Positions 8,316 through 17,904 of a stretch of DNA of 64,000 nt are shown here, piece after piece. Every line of letters starts with the position of its first letter. The first letter of the stretch is position 1. The position numbers and the translations under genes were made by a program. The stretch is from Pseudomonadota bacterium. GTDB lineage: Bacteria; Pseudomonadota; Gammaproteobacteria; Steroidobacterales; Steroidobacteraceae. The notes below the pieces were generated by a model, which was not told where the DNA came from, did not search any database, and was given only the letters and a program-made list of their open reading frames with translations. The stretch is taken from NCBI GenBank assembly GCA_023423935.1, contig JAFAEQ010000058.1, positions 1-64,000 of the forward strand, given 5' to 3'.

Positions 8316-9785
8316 TCAAAGCTTGCGCAGCCAGATGTTTCGGAAGCGCACTTCGTGTGAATGATCCTGGAGCCGCAGCGGCATGTCGCCGTGCGGACTG
8401 TAGCTCGGCGCGCCGATGTACGCCGTGGCACCACGCAGCCGCACGTTGTTCTGAATGAGCACTCCGTTGTGCAGGACCGTCACGCGGGCAGGCGAGACGA
8501 GCGAGCCGTCGGCAGCAAACCGCGGCGCCGTGAAAATGATGTCGTAGACCTGCCAGGTTTCCGCGGGCAGCGTCGCGTTCACGAGCGGCGGATACTGCTT
8601 GTAGATGGAGCCGACCATGCCGTTCACGTAGGTCTTGTTCTCGAAGTTGTCGAGCACCTGCACTTCATAGACGTCCTGCAGGAAGACGCCGCTGTTGCCG
8701 CGATCCTGATCGACCTTATCCGGCGGCAGCTTTGGCGTGCGCCATTCGACATGCAGCTGGACATCGCCGAACGACTGCTTCGTCTGGATATCGCCCGTGC
8801 CCGGCGCGATGACGAGCTCGCCGTTCTCCACCCGCCATTTCGCATCCCCGCCATTCACGCTCTTCCATTCATCGAGATTGCGGCCATCGAACAGCACGAT
8901 CGCATCCGACGGTGGCGCTCCGGGGGGCGATCCCGGCGTGACCTTGGCAGGCACAGGGAACCACACCTCAGTCGCTTTCGGATTCGGCATCATATCGTCC
9001 TCGCCGGTGAGCTCACGCATCTGAATGTTCCGATAGGAGATTTCCGCACCTTCGGCCTGCAACGCGATCCGGCCGTGATCGAGCTTCACCCACGAGTTGC
9101 TCGCCGCATCCCAGGCCTTGAGGTCGTGAACGCGCATATTCACCACGCCGTTCACGAGGTACGTCGCGCGATCGCCGCGAACGATGACCTCGAGCTTGTT
9201 CCAACCGGGGTACTCGTTCACGCGGCTGTGGCGAATTCGCTCGAACTTGCCTTCGCGTCCTACCACGACGGGCACGCCACCATCCTGCGGTAACGCATAC
9301 AGACCCGTCTTCGGGTTCACGAAGCTCGACATCTGCGACGACACAGCCCAGGCATCGCCGGTGTCGCCTTCCTGGATCTGTGCCTCGATCGATGCGGGCC
9401 AATCGCCAGCCCGTCCGCGATGCACGTGAAAGAGAAGTCCTGCATCGCGGACTTCATTTGCACGTGGCGCAAACTTCTTCTCGCCCCATTGATACTCGAG
9501 GCTCAGGCGATAGTCCTTGTAGTCCGCCTTCGTGAGCAAAGCAGCGTACGGCTGAGCACTACCGGCGGCTTCATCGCGATAGACATGGATGACGCCGTTC
9601 GCGACATCGAACAGATGCGCGGCGGCAGGCGCATCTGCCGGCACCGCCGAGGCGTACTCGGCGGTCCAGCCGTCCAGGTTCTTGCCATTGAACAGTGGTT
9701 TCCACGCAGGCGTGCCGGCAGCCCCATTTGCACTGATGGAAACGAGCAAGGCGCAGGCACACAGGACTCGATGCGTTCGGTTCAT
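8316..9785 (-). CDS. Secreted protein with two DUF1080 (3-keto-disaccharide hydrolase-like) domains
   Basis: 489 residues with a signal peptide (about 1-23). Two concanavalin-like DUF1080 domains in tandem: about 28-260 (PLFNGKNLDGWTAEY ... WNKLEVIVRGDRATYLVNG) and about 295-489 (IVLFDGRNLDEWKSVNGG ... NSGVFLQDVYEVQVLDNFENK). DUF1080 proteins include enzymes that cleave 3-keto glycosides after C3 oxidation; which bond is cut here cannot be told. It ends the operon after the CxxCH protein. GAGGGGAGAAG before the ATG is a good ribosome site. Confidence 0.85.
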   Translation of the reverse strand: MNRTHRVLCACALLVSISANGAAGTPAWKPLFNGKNLDGWTAEYASAVPADAPAAAHLFDVANGVIHVYRDEAAGSAQPYAALLTKADYKDYRLSLEYQWGEKKFAPRANEVRDAGLLFHVHRGRAGDWPASIEAQIQEGDTGDAWAVSSQMSSFVNPKTGLYALPQDGGVPVVVGREGKFERIRHSRVNEYPGWNKLEVIVRGDRATYLVNGVVNMRVHDLKAWDAASNSWVKLDHGRIALQAEGAEISYRNIQMRELTGEDDMMPNPKATEVWFPVPAKVTPGSPPGAPPSDAIVLFDGRNLDEWKSVNGGDAKWRVENGELVIAPGTGDIQTKQSFGDVQLHVEWRTPKLPPDKVDQDRGNSGVFLQDVYEVQVLDNFENKTYVNGMVGSIYKQYPPLVNATLPAETWQVYDIIFTAPRFAADGSLVSPARVTVLHNGVLIQNNVRLRGATAYIGAPSYSPHGDMPLRLQDHSHEVRFRNIWLRKL

Positions 9786-9839
9786 TCTTCTCCCCTCACC
9801 CTCAGGCCGCCGCGAATACTCACGCGTCGCGCTTGTCGC

Positions 9840-12800
9840 TCACTCTCTTTCCGGAAACTTCCGCAACGTGTAGTACGCATCGAGCTGTGCGGGCGCATTC
9901 GCATCGAAGAGCGTCTGCGCGGCGAGCTTCGCGTGATACACACGCGGCAGCTGACGCGGGTGCACGACCTTCTGTTCGAGCGATGAGAGCGTGATCGCGA
10001 CGGACTTGCGATCCGGTGCAATCGTGATGGCGCTGGAAGTCTCCGGATGCAGATCGAGCTCGTCCGATCCATAGTCCGGCGCGTCGCGATACGTCCACGA
10101 TTCGAGCGACAGCGCGCTGCTCACACTCGCTTCGGTCACGCTCGCCGCCAGCGGCTGCGTGAGCTCGAGACGGAAACCCACGGGTGTGGCAGTCATTGCC
10201 TTGATACCCGGTGCGATCGTTTTTCCATCCCAGCGCACATGCTGAAGACTTGCGACCTTGCCGCCCTTGGCCTGCCAGCCGCGACCTGTCTGACCGAGCA
10301 ACAGACTGCCATCCGGCAGGAACACCGGACGCATCACGCCGGACTCCAATCCTTCGAAGAAGGGCATGACACTGCCCTGCTCCACATCGCCAACCTTCTG
10401 GATCGCGACACGCAGCAGGTTCGATTGCGTCTGATCGCCGATCAGCACCTGACCCGCATACGGCCCGAACTTGGCGTTGGTCACCCACGCCGGATTGCCG
10501 GGAGAGTTCGCGACGCGATTGTGCGGAAACAGAATGACCGGCTGCTCTTTGCGATCGGCGACCTGCTCCCACTGAATCTGCGGCGACGCGGGCGTCATGC
10601 CCGGCAGATCGACGAGCCCTGCGGGATGACCGTAGAACTTGTCCTTCCTGAGCTCGTACATTTTCGATGTGCCCACGAAGTCGCCCTGATTGTCCGTGAA
10701 CCACAGCCGACCGTCGGGAGCGAAGCCGATACTCGCGGGACTGCGCAATCCATTCGCGAACAAGTCGAACTTGCCGTTGGGCTGCACGCGCACGGCCCAG
10801 CCGTTGAAGCCGCCCCACGTGCCCATGACCTTACCGCCGCCGGTGTAGAAACCGTCTGCGCCGTCATGCGCGAGATTCAGCGCGAAGTAGTAATCGCCGT
10901 TCGGCGCGCGCACCGGGCCGTGCATGTAAGTGTGATAGTTGCCGTGATAGGAGTGCGCATCGAAGAGCGTCTCATAGCGATCCGCGAGTCCATCGCCATT
11001 GGTGTCGCTGATGCGGGTGAGCTCGGCCTTCTGACCCGCCACGACAACGAATCCTTTGGCGTCTTCCGCGACGACACCGAGGCTATCGAACAAGCCTTCC
11101 GCGAACAGGCGCCACTCGCCTTTCACCAGCCGCCAGATACCCGCCGTGCGTGTCGCAACGACCAACGTGTTGTCCTTGGTCAGCGAAATGCCCAGCGCTT
11201 CGAACAACTGATCGCGTCCATAGTTGTCCTTCGGCGGATAGTAGTTCTCGATCGAATAGCCCGCCGGAACGTTCGCCTTCGCAGGCGCTGTCACGAGTGG
11301 TGTGCGCTGATAGGCGTAAGTCGACGCCGCAGGCCGCCAGGCTTTGGCAGCGAGTGCGATCGATCCCGTGAGGCTTGCGCGCGTCTTGCCCGCAGGCAGC
11401 GTCCAGCGGTCGCCCTCGAGTGTGCCGGCACTGGCCTTCGCTTTTTGCACCAGCTCCGGATTCAGCATGAACTGCTGAGGCCCTGCGAGCTCGCCGCTCA
11501 CATTCACCGTGACGGTGCCGTCGTCTGCGATGTTGGTCGCGACTTCGATCACGTTCTTGCCTACGCGGTACTTGAACACCGGCGGCGCAAGCTTGTCGCG
11601 CGAGTCACGCGAATAACCGAGGAACTGCGCATCGACGGCTGCGATCTGCGCAAGCTGATCTTCAGGGCTGTTCAGCGCGGCCTTCATACGTGCGTAGTCG
11701 CCGAACTTCACTTCCTTGAAGGAGAAGTCGATCGGCTTGCCGGCCGCGTTCAGCGGCGCAAGCAGGTACTCGCGCTGGCCGAAACTGATCTCGCGACTTT
11801 CATAGCCCAGTGCGAGCCCGCGACCGCCGCGACCGGTGAGCTCGCCCGTCATGTCGAGAAAGCCGCCCTGCCAGATTTTCGCCACGGCCAGCAGACGCGG
11901 ATCGAACGAGTAGTTCACGCCATTCGGATTGCCCACGTGAATGCTGCGCGCCGAGACGCCCGGAAGCGGACCGCGCTGCATACGAACCCGATCGTTCACG
12001 AGCCATTGCAGACCGTCGGTCATGGGATCGTACGGCGCAGTCGCGGCGGGCGCCGCGAGCTTCACTGACGGTCCCCGATTGGGGGCCTCGTTCAGCGTAG
12101 CGAGATAATCGTAGATGGCATCGAGCTGTTGATCGTTGATGATGTCGGCCGAGAACGGCGGCATCACCGGAAGATAAGCCTGCCCTTGCGTGGGGCCACT
12201 CTCCGCGACCGCCAACTGATCGGCAGGGGCACGCACGCTGTGCCGCAGATATTCGCGATTGGCCTTGACCTGGAAGCGATGCCCTTCGGCGCCCTCCACG
12301 ACCTCTCGCGAACGTGGATTGGGACGGAACAAGCCGAAGAGATTCGGGCCGCTGCTCACGCCGCCGCTGCCGGACTCGACCAGATGACAGGCGCTGCAGC
12401 CGACCGATTCGAAAGCCTCCTTGCCGAGGCTCACGAAATCGACGAGGTCCTTCTCGTTGCTTTCTTCGCCCGAGGCCTTCGGCACTTTCAACTGAGCGAA
12501 GTCGGCCGCATCGTGACGTGCATTGCGAATGGAGAAGGGTCCCTGACCCACGACGATCAGCGTCGGGCCGCGCGGCTCTTCATTGTTCCAGCGCGCGTTG
12601 GAACTCGCCGTCTCGAACAAGACATTACGTTGAATCTGGCTGCCGATGCGTGCTTCGAGCGCGAATGCATTCTCGGACTTGTTGAAGCCTTCATCGAAAC
12701 GAGGCGCTCGAAATTTCACCGACAGGCTCTGCCACTCGCCATTGCCTTCGAGCTCGAACGCATAGCGTCCCGCGACGAACAGCGTCGCTTTGGCGCCCTG

Positions 12801-13022
12801 GGGTGCGCGAAAGTCGAACGAGGTGACGCTGTCGCCGAGACCGGATCGGCTCAGAAGCACGCTCTCTGTGCCACTCGCATTGGTGGTGAGCACGCCGTCG
12901 GTGAGCGTCCATGCAGGACTGTCGCGGAAGGCGGCAGCGGAACTCTGTGCGTGGACAGACGTGAAACTCGTGAGCGCAACAGCGGTCAACACCGCGAGCG
13001 CGTGGCGTCGTATTTTTGACAT
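9840..13022 (-). CDS. Secreted CxxCH cytochrome / sugar-dehydrogenase-like fusion protein
   Basis: 1060 residues, signal peptide (1-25, cut after SVHA). Residues about 30-180 look like a degenerate DUF1080 domain (WTLTDGVLTTN ... YAFELEGNGEWQSLSVKF). A haem c motif CSACH is at 209-213, with the rest of the cytochrome domain to about 320 (QLDAIYDYLATLNEAP). The C-terminal half (about 590-960) has beta-propeller repeats like PQQ-type sugar dehydrogenases (NGLRSPASIGFAPDGRLWFT). This is the architecture of the CxxCH membrane-bound dehydrogenase-like proteins abundant in Planctomycetes and Verrucomicrobia. It may oxidise a sugar for the DUF1080 enzyme. Start at an ATG after CGGGGGGACC; a longer frame upstream overlaps the divergent receptor gene. 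Confidence 0.82.
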   Translation of the reverse strand: MSKIRRHALAVLTAVALTSFTSVHAQSSAAAFRDSPAWTLTDGVLTTNASGTESVLLSRSGLGDSVTSFDFRAPQGAKATLFVAGRYAFELEGNGEWQSLSVKFRAPRFDEGFNKSENAFALEARIGSQIQRNVLFETASSNARWNNEEPRGPTLIVVGQGPFSIRNARHDAADFAQLKVPKASGEESNEKDLVDFVSLGKEAFESVGCSACHLVESGSGGVSSGPNLFGLFRPNPRSREVVEGAEGHRFQVKANREYLRHSVRAPADQLAVAESGPTQGQAYLPVMPPFSADIINDQQLDAIYDYLATLNEAPNRGPSVKLAAPAATAPYDPMTDGLQWLVNDRVRMQRGPLPGVSARSIHVGNPNGVNYSFDPRLLAVAKIWQGGFLDMTGELTGRGGRGLALGYESREISFGQREYLLAPLNAAGKPIDFSFKEVKFGDYARMKAALNSPEDQLAQIAAVDAQFLGYSRDSRDKLAPPVFKYRVGKNVIEVATNIADDGTVTVNVSGELAGPQQFMLNPELVQKAKASAGTLEGDRWTLPAGKTRASLTGSIALAAKAWRPAASTYAYQRTPLVTAPAKANVPAGYSIENYYPPKDNYGRDQLFEALGISLTKDNTLVVATRTAGIWRLVKGEWRLFAEGLFDSLGVVAEDAKGFVVVAGQKAELTRISDTNGDGLADRYETLFDAHSYHGNYHTYMHGPVRAPNGDYYFALNLAHDGADGFYTGGGKVMGTWGGFNGWAVRVQPNGKFDLFANGLRSPASIGFAPDGRLWFTDNQGDFVGTSKMYELRKDKFYGHPAGLVDLPGMTPASPQIQWEQVADRKEQPVILFPHNRVANSPGNPAWVTNAKFGPYAGQVLIGDQTQSNLLRVAIQKVGDVEQGSVMPFFEGLESGVMRPVFLPDGSLLLGQTGRGWQAKGGKVASLQHVRWDGKTIAPGIKAMTATPVGFRLELTQPLAASVTEASVSSALSLESWTYRDAPDYGSDELDLHPETSSAITIAPDRKSVAITLSSLEQKVVHPRQLPRVYHAKLAAQTLFDANAPAQLDAYYTLRKFPERE

Positions 13023-13098
13023 GGTCCCCCCGTTTCGAACGCGTACACTAACCGAAAATCGCTTTCGGTAAACCTCTGCGGACAACGACTTTAGTTCT

Positions 13099-14982
13099 AT
13101 GACTGTGCTTTGGATCCTTGCCGCTGCTGCGGCCACCCCTACGGTCCCGACGCCTTCGCCCGCCGATGTGGTCGTGACCGGCTCGCGAGTCGCAAGCCCC
13201 GCCGATGCCCTGGGCACCAATATCACCGTGCTGCAGCGTGCGGAATTCGATGTTGAGAAGCCAACCGATCTCGCGGATCTGCTGCGTCGTGTGGCAGGCG
13301 TCCACGTCGACTCGGTCGGCGCACGCGGCGGAACAGGATCGATCTACACGCGCGGCGCAGACCCCAACTACACCCTGGTGCTGATCGACGGGGTTCGCGT
13401 CAACGACCCGACCAATTCACGCGGCGGCTCATTCGATCTGTCGGCACTCGATATCGCCGATGTCGAGCGTGTAGAAATTGCGCGGGGCCCCTACTCCGCC
13501 ATCTATGGCGGCGATGCCATGGCGGGTGTGATCAACATCGTCACCCGTCCCGGCGCCATCACTTCCTCGAAGGTGTCCGTGGATGCGATGGCGGGCGCCT
13601 ACGATACGAACGAGCTCGCCGTGAACGCACAGGGCGCCCTCGAGAGCGGCAGCTGGCGCATCGGCGTGAGCGATGTGAACGAAGGCGCACAGGTCCGCGG
13701 CAACGACTTGGATCTGCAACGGATCTCCGCTGCACTGAATACGCAGATCGGAGAAGCCTCGCTCGCGATCTCCGGCCGGCATTCACGAAGCACCCGCGAG
13801 ACGTTCCCCGACGACAGCGGAGGCTTTGAATATGCCGCTGTGCGCGAGAACGAACATCGGAAGGCCGACGAAACGATTCTCGGTGCCGAATTGACACGCC
13901 AACTCGGCGCGTCAGGCTTCGCACTTGCGCTCGGGTTCTTCGATCGCGACGAGCGCATCGACTCGCCGGGCGTCGCACCCGGCGTTCGCGACCCCTTCGG
14001 TCTGCCGCCGACCGCGACCGACTCGGACTTCACGCGCTACTCCGCCACGTTCACCGGGACTCAGCGCTTCTCGCCCGCCGTATCGCTCGCTTATGGCATC
14101 GACTGGCTGCGCGAAGAAGGATCGAGCGCCGGGTCGCTCGATTTCGGCGGCGGGTTTCTGATGCCGACGTCATTCGAGCTCACGCGCACGACCTGGGCTC
14201 CTTTCGCCGAACTGAAGATCGACACCCGATTCGGTCTTTCGACTCAGGCCGGCGTGCGCATCGATCACGCCGACGATCAGGACTCGGTCACCAGTCCGCG
14301 CGTCCGCGTCGCGTATGCGCTGCCCGACACCGGCGTCACGATTGCAGGCAGCTGGGGCAAGGCATTCAAGCTCCCGAGCTTCTATTCGCTCGCACACCCG
14401 CTCGTCGGTAATCCCGATCTCCTGCCTGAGCGTGGCGAGTCGCACGAGCTGCAGCTCTCGCAGCGTCTGCTCGCTGGCCGGGCTCACTGGAGCGCGACCT
14501 ACTTCGAAAGCCGGTTCACGCACGCGATCGATTTCGACACCGGCCCGCCGCCGATGCTGGTCAATCGCAACCGCGTGGACTCGCATGGCGTCGAGCTCGC
14601 CGCAGGCATGAGTGTGGGCACGCAATGGATGCTCGACGCCAGCGTCACCAACGCGAAGAGCCGTATCGCTTCCAGCGGCAATGAATTACGCAACCGGCCC
14701 GAATGGCGTGCGGGACTGGGCGCGCACTGGTCGCCGAGTTCCGCGCTCAGCTTCTCCGGCTCGGTGACCTACGTCGGTTCTTCGCTGGATTCCTCGATCG
14801 CCACCGGCGATGTCCGGCTCCCGGCCTACACGCGCGTCGATCTGAGTGCAGTGTGGCGCCTGTCCGATCGGATCCAGACCTATCTCGCGATCGACAACGT
14901 CACCGATGAGCAATACGAGCAATTCGTAGGCTTTACCGCGCGCGGCATCACGCCGCGGCTCGGTGTCAAAGTGGGGCTGTAA
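13099..14982 (+). CDS. TonB-dependent outer-membrane receptor (BtuB-like)
   Basis: 627 residues. Short signal peptide (about 1-12), TonB box DVVVTGSR at about 23-30, plug domain (about 35-150, with YTRGADPNYTLVLIDGVRVND and RGPYSAIYGGDAMAGVINIV), then a 22-strand-type barrel. The size is BtuB-like, smaller than SusC-type receptors. It is divergent from the cytochrome gene with 76 bases between them. No cobalamin riboswitch precedes it, so a sugar or glycoside ligand inferred from the neighbours is more likely than B12. Confidence 0.85.
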   Translation: MTVLWILAAAAATPTVPTPSPADVVVTGSRVASPADALGTNITVLQRAEFDVEKPTDLADLLRRVAGVHVDSVGARGGTGSIYTRGADPNYTLVLIDGVRVNDPTNSRGGSFDLSALDIADVERVEIARGPYSAIYGGDAMAGVINIVTRPGAITSSKVSVDAMAGAYDTNELAVNAQGALESGSWRIGVSDVNEGAQVRGNDLDLQRISAALNTQIGEASLAISGRHSRSTRETFPDDSGGFEYAAVRENEHRKADETILGAELTRQLGASGFALALGFFDRDERIDSPGVAPGVRDPFGLPPTATDSDFTRYSATFTGTQRFSPAVSLAYGIDWLREEGSSAGSLDFGGGFLMPTSFELTRTTWAPFAELKIDTRFGLSTQAGVRIDHADDQDSVTSPRVRVAYALPDTGVTIAGSWGKAFKLPSFYSLAHPLVGNPDLLPERGESHELQLSQRLLAGRAHWSATYFESRFTHAIDFDTGPPPMLVNRNRVDSHGVELAAGMSVGTQWMLDASVTNAKSRIASSGNELRNRPEWRAGLGAHWSPSSALSFSGSVTYVGSSLDSSIATGDVRLPAYTRVDLSAVWRLSDRIQTYLAIDNVTDEQYEQFVGFTARGITPRLGVKVGL

Positions 14983-15069
14983 CTCAAGCTGCGTGAGGCG
15001 CGGCCGGGAAGACGGAACTGCCTCGCGAAGGCAATGACGGGCGTCCTGTCACCTTCCGGCCAGGTGCAA

Positions 15070-15102
15070 AGCAAGGCCACGCGAGAACCGCGTGGCCTTG
15101 CT
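15070..15102. terminator. Bidirectional hairpin between the TonB receptor and MFS genes
   Basis: A perfect 14-bp stem (AGCAAGGCCACGCG / CGCGTGGCCTTGCT) with a 5-base AGAAC loop in the convergent gap. It would work on both strands; there is no long T-run. Confidence 0.7.
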
Positions 15103-15110
15103 GCTGAACG

Positions 15111-16643
15111 TCAATGTTTCAGATCGAGCACGACGGGCTTGTAGCCGCCCTTGCTGCGGAAATAGAGCAACAGGCCAATGTACGCGGCGAGCATGATCAA
15201 CGGCAGGATCGCGATGCTGCGCAAGGCGTCGCGCTTCGACTCGTTGTCGATCGCATCGACCACTGCCCGGGTCTCATCCGACATTGCAGCGCGTTTGCCA
15301 GGATCCACTGCCGTGTAGGTGCCGAACACGCCTGCACGCTCGATGGTGAGTGAAGCTTCGAGCTCGGTGCCGTTGCGCGTGTCATACGCCTGCAGCGCCT
15401 TCACCATGTGATTGTCCTGCACGCTGCCGATCAGCGGGCTGCCGACGATGCCTGCTGCCAGCATGCCGACGCCTGCGATCACGTTGATCGTGATAGCGCC
15501 GCCGCGAGGCGACTGCTCCGATACCACACCGATCGTGGTGGGCCAGAAGAACGCCTTGCCGATGCCGTACACCGTCGCCGCGACCAGCAGCATCACACCC
15601 GCCGTCATCGAGAGCGTGAACAGGCCTATGGCCGCGAGCAACGCCGAGATCGCCAGCAGACCGATCGGCGAGAACTTGTGAACGAGCGGACCTGCGAACA
15701 AGCGCAGCACGAGCACGAGCGCCATCGTGTAGATCAGCACCCAGCCGCCGGAGAGACCCACCTCGGCCATCGCAGGCGTCATCATCGACGTGATCCAGCT
15801 ATCCGTTCCCAGCTCGGTGATCGCGAGCGGAATCATGATGAGCACCATCACGATGAAGATCGGTCGGCCCGGCGAGCGCGACCACAGTCCGTAGCCCACC
15901 GTAAGCGCGCCGATCAGCAGCCATTTCACCAGATCCGAGAACCCGACGACGCGCGCAATCTCGAAGACCATCAGCACGGCCACGATGAAGGCGCTGACGA
16001 AGCCCGCTTCGGCCAGCATCTCGCGATATGAGACACCGGCAGCGACGCGCTCGCTCTGTGGGAAGCGACGCGGGGCCAGCATGATTGCGTAGGCGATCAC
16101 GGGGATCAAAATGAGCGACATGGTGACGCGCCAGCCCGTCCCATCCGGCAATGCGAGCGCCAGCAGACCGCCGAGCACGAAGCCCGCCGGCCAGCCCGCG
16201 TGCAGCCGGTTGAGCCAGGTGACCTTGTCGTGCCGGAACTGCGCAGTGATCAGCGGATTGATGCCGGCTTCCACTGCACCGTTGCCAAGCGAGAGCACGA
16301 AAGTGCCCCAGTAGAGCGGCCAGTAACCGTCGGCCTGCAGAATGATGATCAATCCGAGCACATGGCACGCAGCCGCGAACCACAGCAGCGCCTTGAACCC
16401 GACACGATCGACGATGAGCGACAGCAACACGATGCTGATCGCGAACGGCCACAGACCGACGCCTGCGAGCTCGCCCTTCTGCGTTTCGGTCAAGCCAAAC
16501 TCGAGACCCCACGCGTCGATCGAGAACGCACGCAGGATGAAGCAGAACGAGGTCGCTACCAGCGCAGTGAAGCACACTGCGAAAGTCGTTTTCGCCTCGC
16601 TGGAAACCGGCACTGCACCCGTCATCGTGGCCGCGGTACTCAT
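15111..16643 (-). CDS. MFS transporter
   Basis: 510 residues with about 12 transmembrane helices and a longer hydrophilic loop near 415-475. The N-half motif IVDRVGFKALLWFAAACHVL matches the MFS loop 2-3 region. The substrate is unknown; the neighbours suggest a sugar or keto-sugar. The start follows CGGGGGAC, the same poly-G leader seen at two other genes of this island. Convergent with the TonB receptor. Confidence 0.85.
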   Translation of the reverse strand: MSTAATMTGAVPVSSEAKTTFAVCFTALVATSFCFILRAFSIDAWGLEFGLTETQKGELAGVGLWPFAISIVLLSLIVDRVGFKALLWFAAACHVLGLIIILQADGYWPLYWGTFVLSLGNGAVEAGINPLITAQFRHDKVTWLNRLHAGWPAGFVLGGLLALALPDGTGWRVTMSLILIPVIAYAIMLAPRRFPQSERVAAGVSYREMLAEAGFVSAFIVAVLMVFEIARVVGFSDLVKWLLIGALTVGYGLWSRSPGRPIFIVMVLIMIPLAITELGTDSWITSMMTPAMAEVGLSGGWVLIYTMALVLVLRLFAGPLVHKFSPIGLLAISALLAAIGLFTLSMTAGVMLLVAATVYGIGKAFFWPTTIGVVSEQSPRGGAITINVIAGVGMLAAGIVGSPLIGSVQDNHMVKALQAYDTRNGTELEASLTIERAGVFGTYTAVDPGKRAAMSDETRAVVDAIDNESKRDALRSIAILPLIMLAAYIGLLLYFRSKGGYKPVVLDLKH

Positions 16644-16737
16644 GTGATCTTGTCCCCCGATTTTGTAATTAGATGCCGCTCAAACGCAGTTTGCCTCGAT
16701 GCGCCGATGACTTATTTGCGTCATTCGTGCGCGCCAT

Positions 16738-16765
16738 TGCCTCCCGCATGTCGATGCGGGAGGCA
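16738..16765 (-). terminator. Hairpin downstream of the Gfo/Idh/MocA gene
   Basis: TGCCTCCCGCAT and ATGCGGGAGGCA form a perfect 12-bp stem with a GTCG loop, nine bases past the stop codon at 16774. A strong hairpin without a T-run, probably ending the isomerase-oxidoreductase transcript. Confidence 0.7.
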
Positions 16766-16773
16766 CGAGATCG

Positions 16774-17904
16774 TCAGAACTTCAACCAGGCCGACTGTTG
16801 TCCGGACTTGAGCACCGCTTCGATGAAGGCCATCACGCGCGTGCCGGTCACGACGTTCGGCGCGATCATTGCGCTCTGTGCAGGTTCGCGCTGTTCCAGC
16901 CGCGCGGTGACCTGCTCGGCGAAATCCGTGTACAGCTGCGAGAACGCTTCGATAAAGCCTTCCGGATGGCCGCCTGGCAGCCCCACCGAGCTCGTCGGCG
17001 TTCCCGGATCGCCACGACGCATGAGGCGCGGCGCTTCACCTGCCCGCGTGACGAGCAGCTCCTCCGGCGACTCCTGCTTCCATTGCAGCGAACCTTCCTC
17101 GCAATAGACACGCAACGACAAGCTGTTGAGATGTCCGATCGCGACCTGGCTCGCCCACAGACTGCCGCGCGCGCCATTGCCGAAGCGCAGCAGCACGTTC
17201 ACGTTGTCATCGATCGGGCGGCCCGGGACGATGGCCGAAACATCGGCCATCAACTCCACGACCTGTTCGCCGGTCACGAACTCCGCGAGCTGAAATGCGT
17301 GCGAGCCGATGTCGCCCAGTGCGCCAGCACCAGCCTGCTTGGGATCCGTGCGCCATTTCGCCTGCTTCTGCCCGGTCTTTTCGATGGCCGTGGCGAGCCA
17401 GCCCTGCGGATACTCCACCTGCACGACACGCAACTTGCCGAACCCGCCATCCGCGACGAGTGAGCGCGCCAATCGAACCATCGGGTAGCCGGTGTAATTG
17501 AACGTCACACCGAGCAAGCGTTTCTTTTCGGCTGCGAGCGTCACGAGCTTCTGTGCATCCGCGAGATTCGTCGTGAGCGGCTTATCGCAGATCACATCGA
17601 ACCCTGCCTGCAGCAGCGCGGCCGATTGCGGGTAATGCATGTGGTTCGGCGTCACGACCGAGACCACCTCGACGCCGTCGGGACGCTTGCGCTCCCCTTC
17701 GATCAGCGCTTCCACCGTGGGATAGACGCGGTCCGCGGCCAGACCGAGCGCGACACCGGAACGTTTGCTCTTCTCGGGATCCGAAGAAGGCACCGCAGCG
17801 ACCAGTTGATAACGCCCATCCACACGCGCGGCCATGCGATGCACGGCGCCGATGAACGCGCCCTCACCGCCGCCGATCATTCCCCAACGCAGCGGGCGAG
17901 TCAT
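16774..17904 (-). CDS. Gfo/Idh/MocA family oxidoreductase
   Basis: 376 residues. N-terminal Rossmann fold (MIGGGEGAFIGAVHR, about 9-23), VTPNHMHY and CDKPLTTNLADAQ (the usual EKP position is DKP), and a C-terminal domain with GDIGSHAFQLAEF, where the conserved acid and histidine of the active site lie. Such NAD(P)-dependent enzymes reduce or oxidise sugar ring carbons, often C3. The start overlaps the stop of the isomerase gene (ATGA), so the two are translated together. Confidence 0.9.
   Translation of the reverse strand: MTRPLRWGMIGGGEGAFIGAVHRMAARVDGRYQLVAAVPSSDPEKSKRSGVALGLAADRVYPTVEALIEGERKRPDGVEVVSVVTPNHMHYPQSAALLQAGFDVICDKPLTTNLADAQKLVTLAAEKKRLLGVTFNYTGYPMVRLARSLVADGGFGKLRVVQVEYPQGWLATAIEKTGQKQAKWRTDPKQAGAGALGDIGSHAFQLAEFVTGEQVVELMADVSAIVPGRPIDDNVNVLLRFGNGARGSLWASQVAIGHLNSLSLRVYCEEGSLQWKQESPEELLVTRAGEAPRLMRRGDPGTPTSSVGLPGGHPEGFIEAFSQLYTDFAEQVTARLEQREPAQSAMIAPNVVTGTRVMAFIEAVLKSGQQSAWLKF

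Noticed and set aside
13023..13226. N-terminal extension of the CxxCH protein
   Set aside because: It overlaps the divergent receptor gene and precedes a good signal peptide with its own ribosome site.
13099..14982. BtuB as true vitamin B12 receptor
   Set aside because: BtuB-like by size only; no riboswitch upstream and the neighbours are sugar genes.
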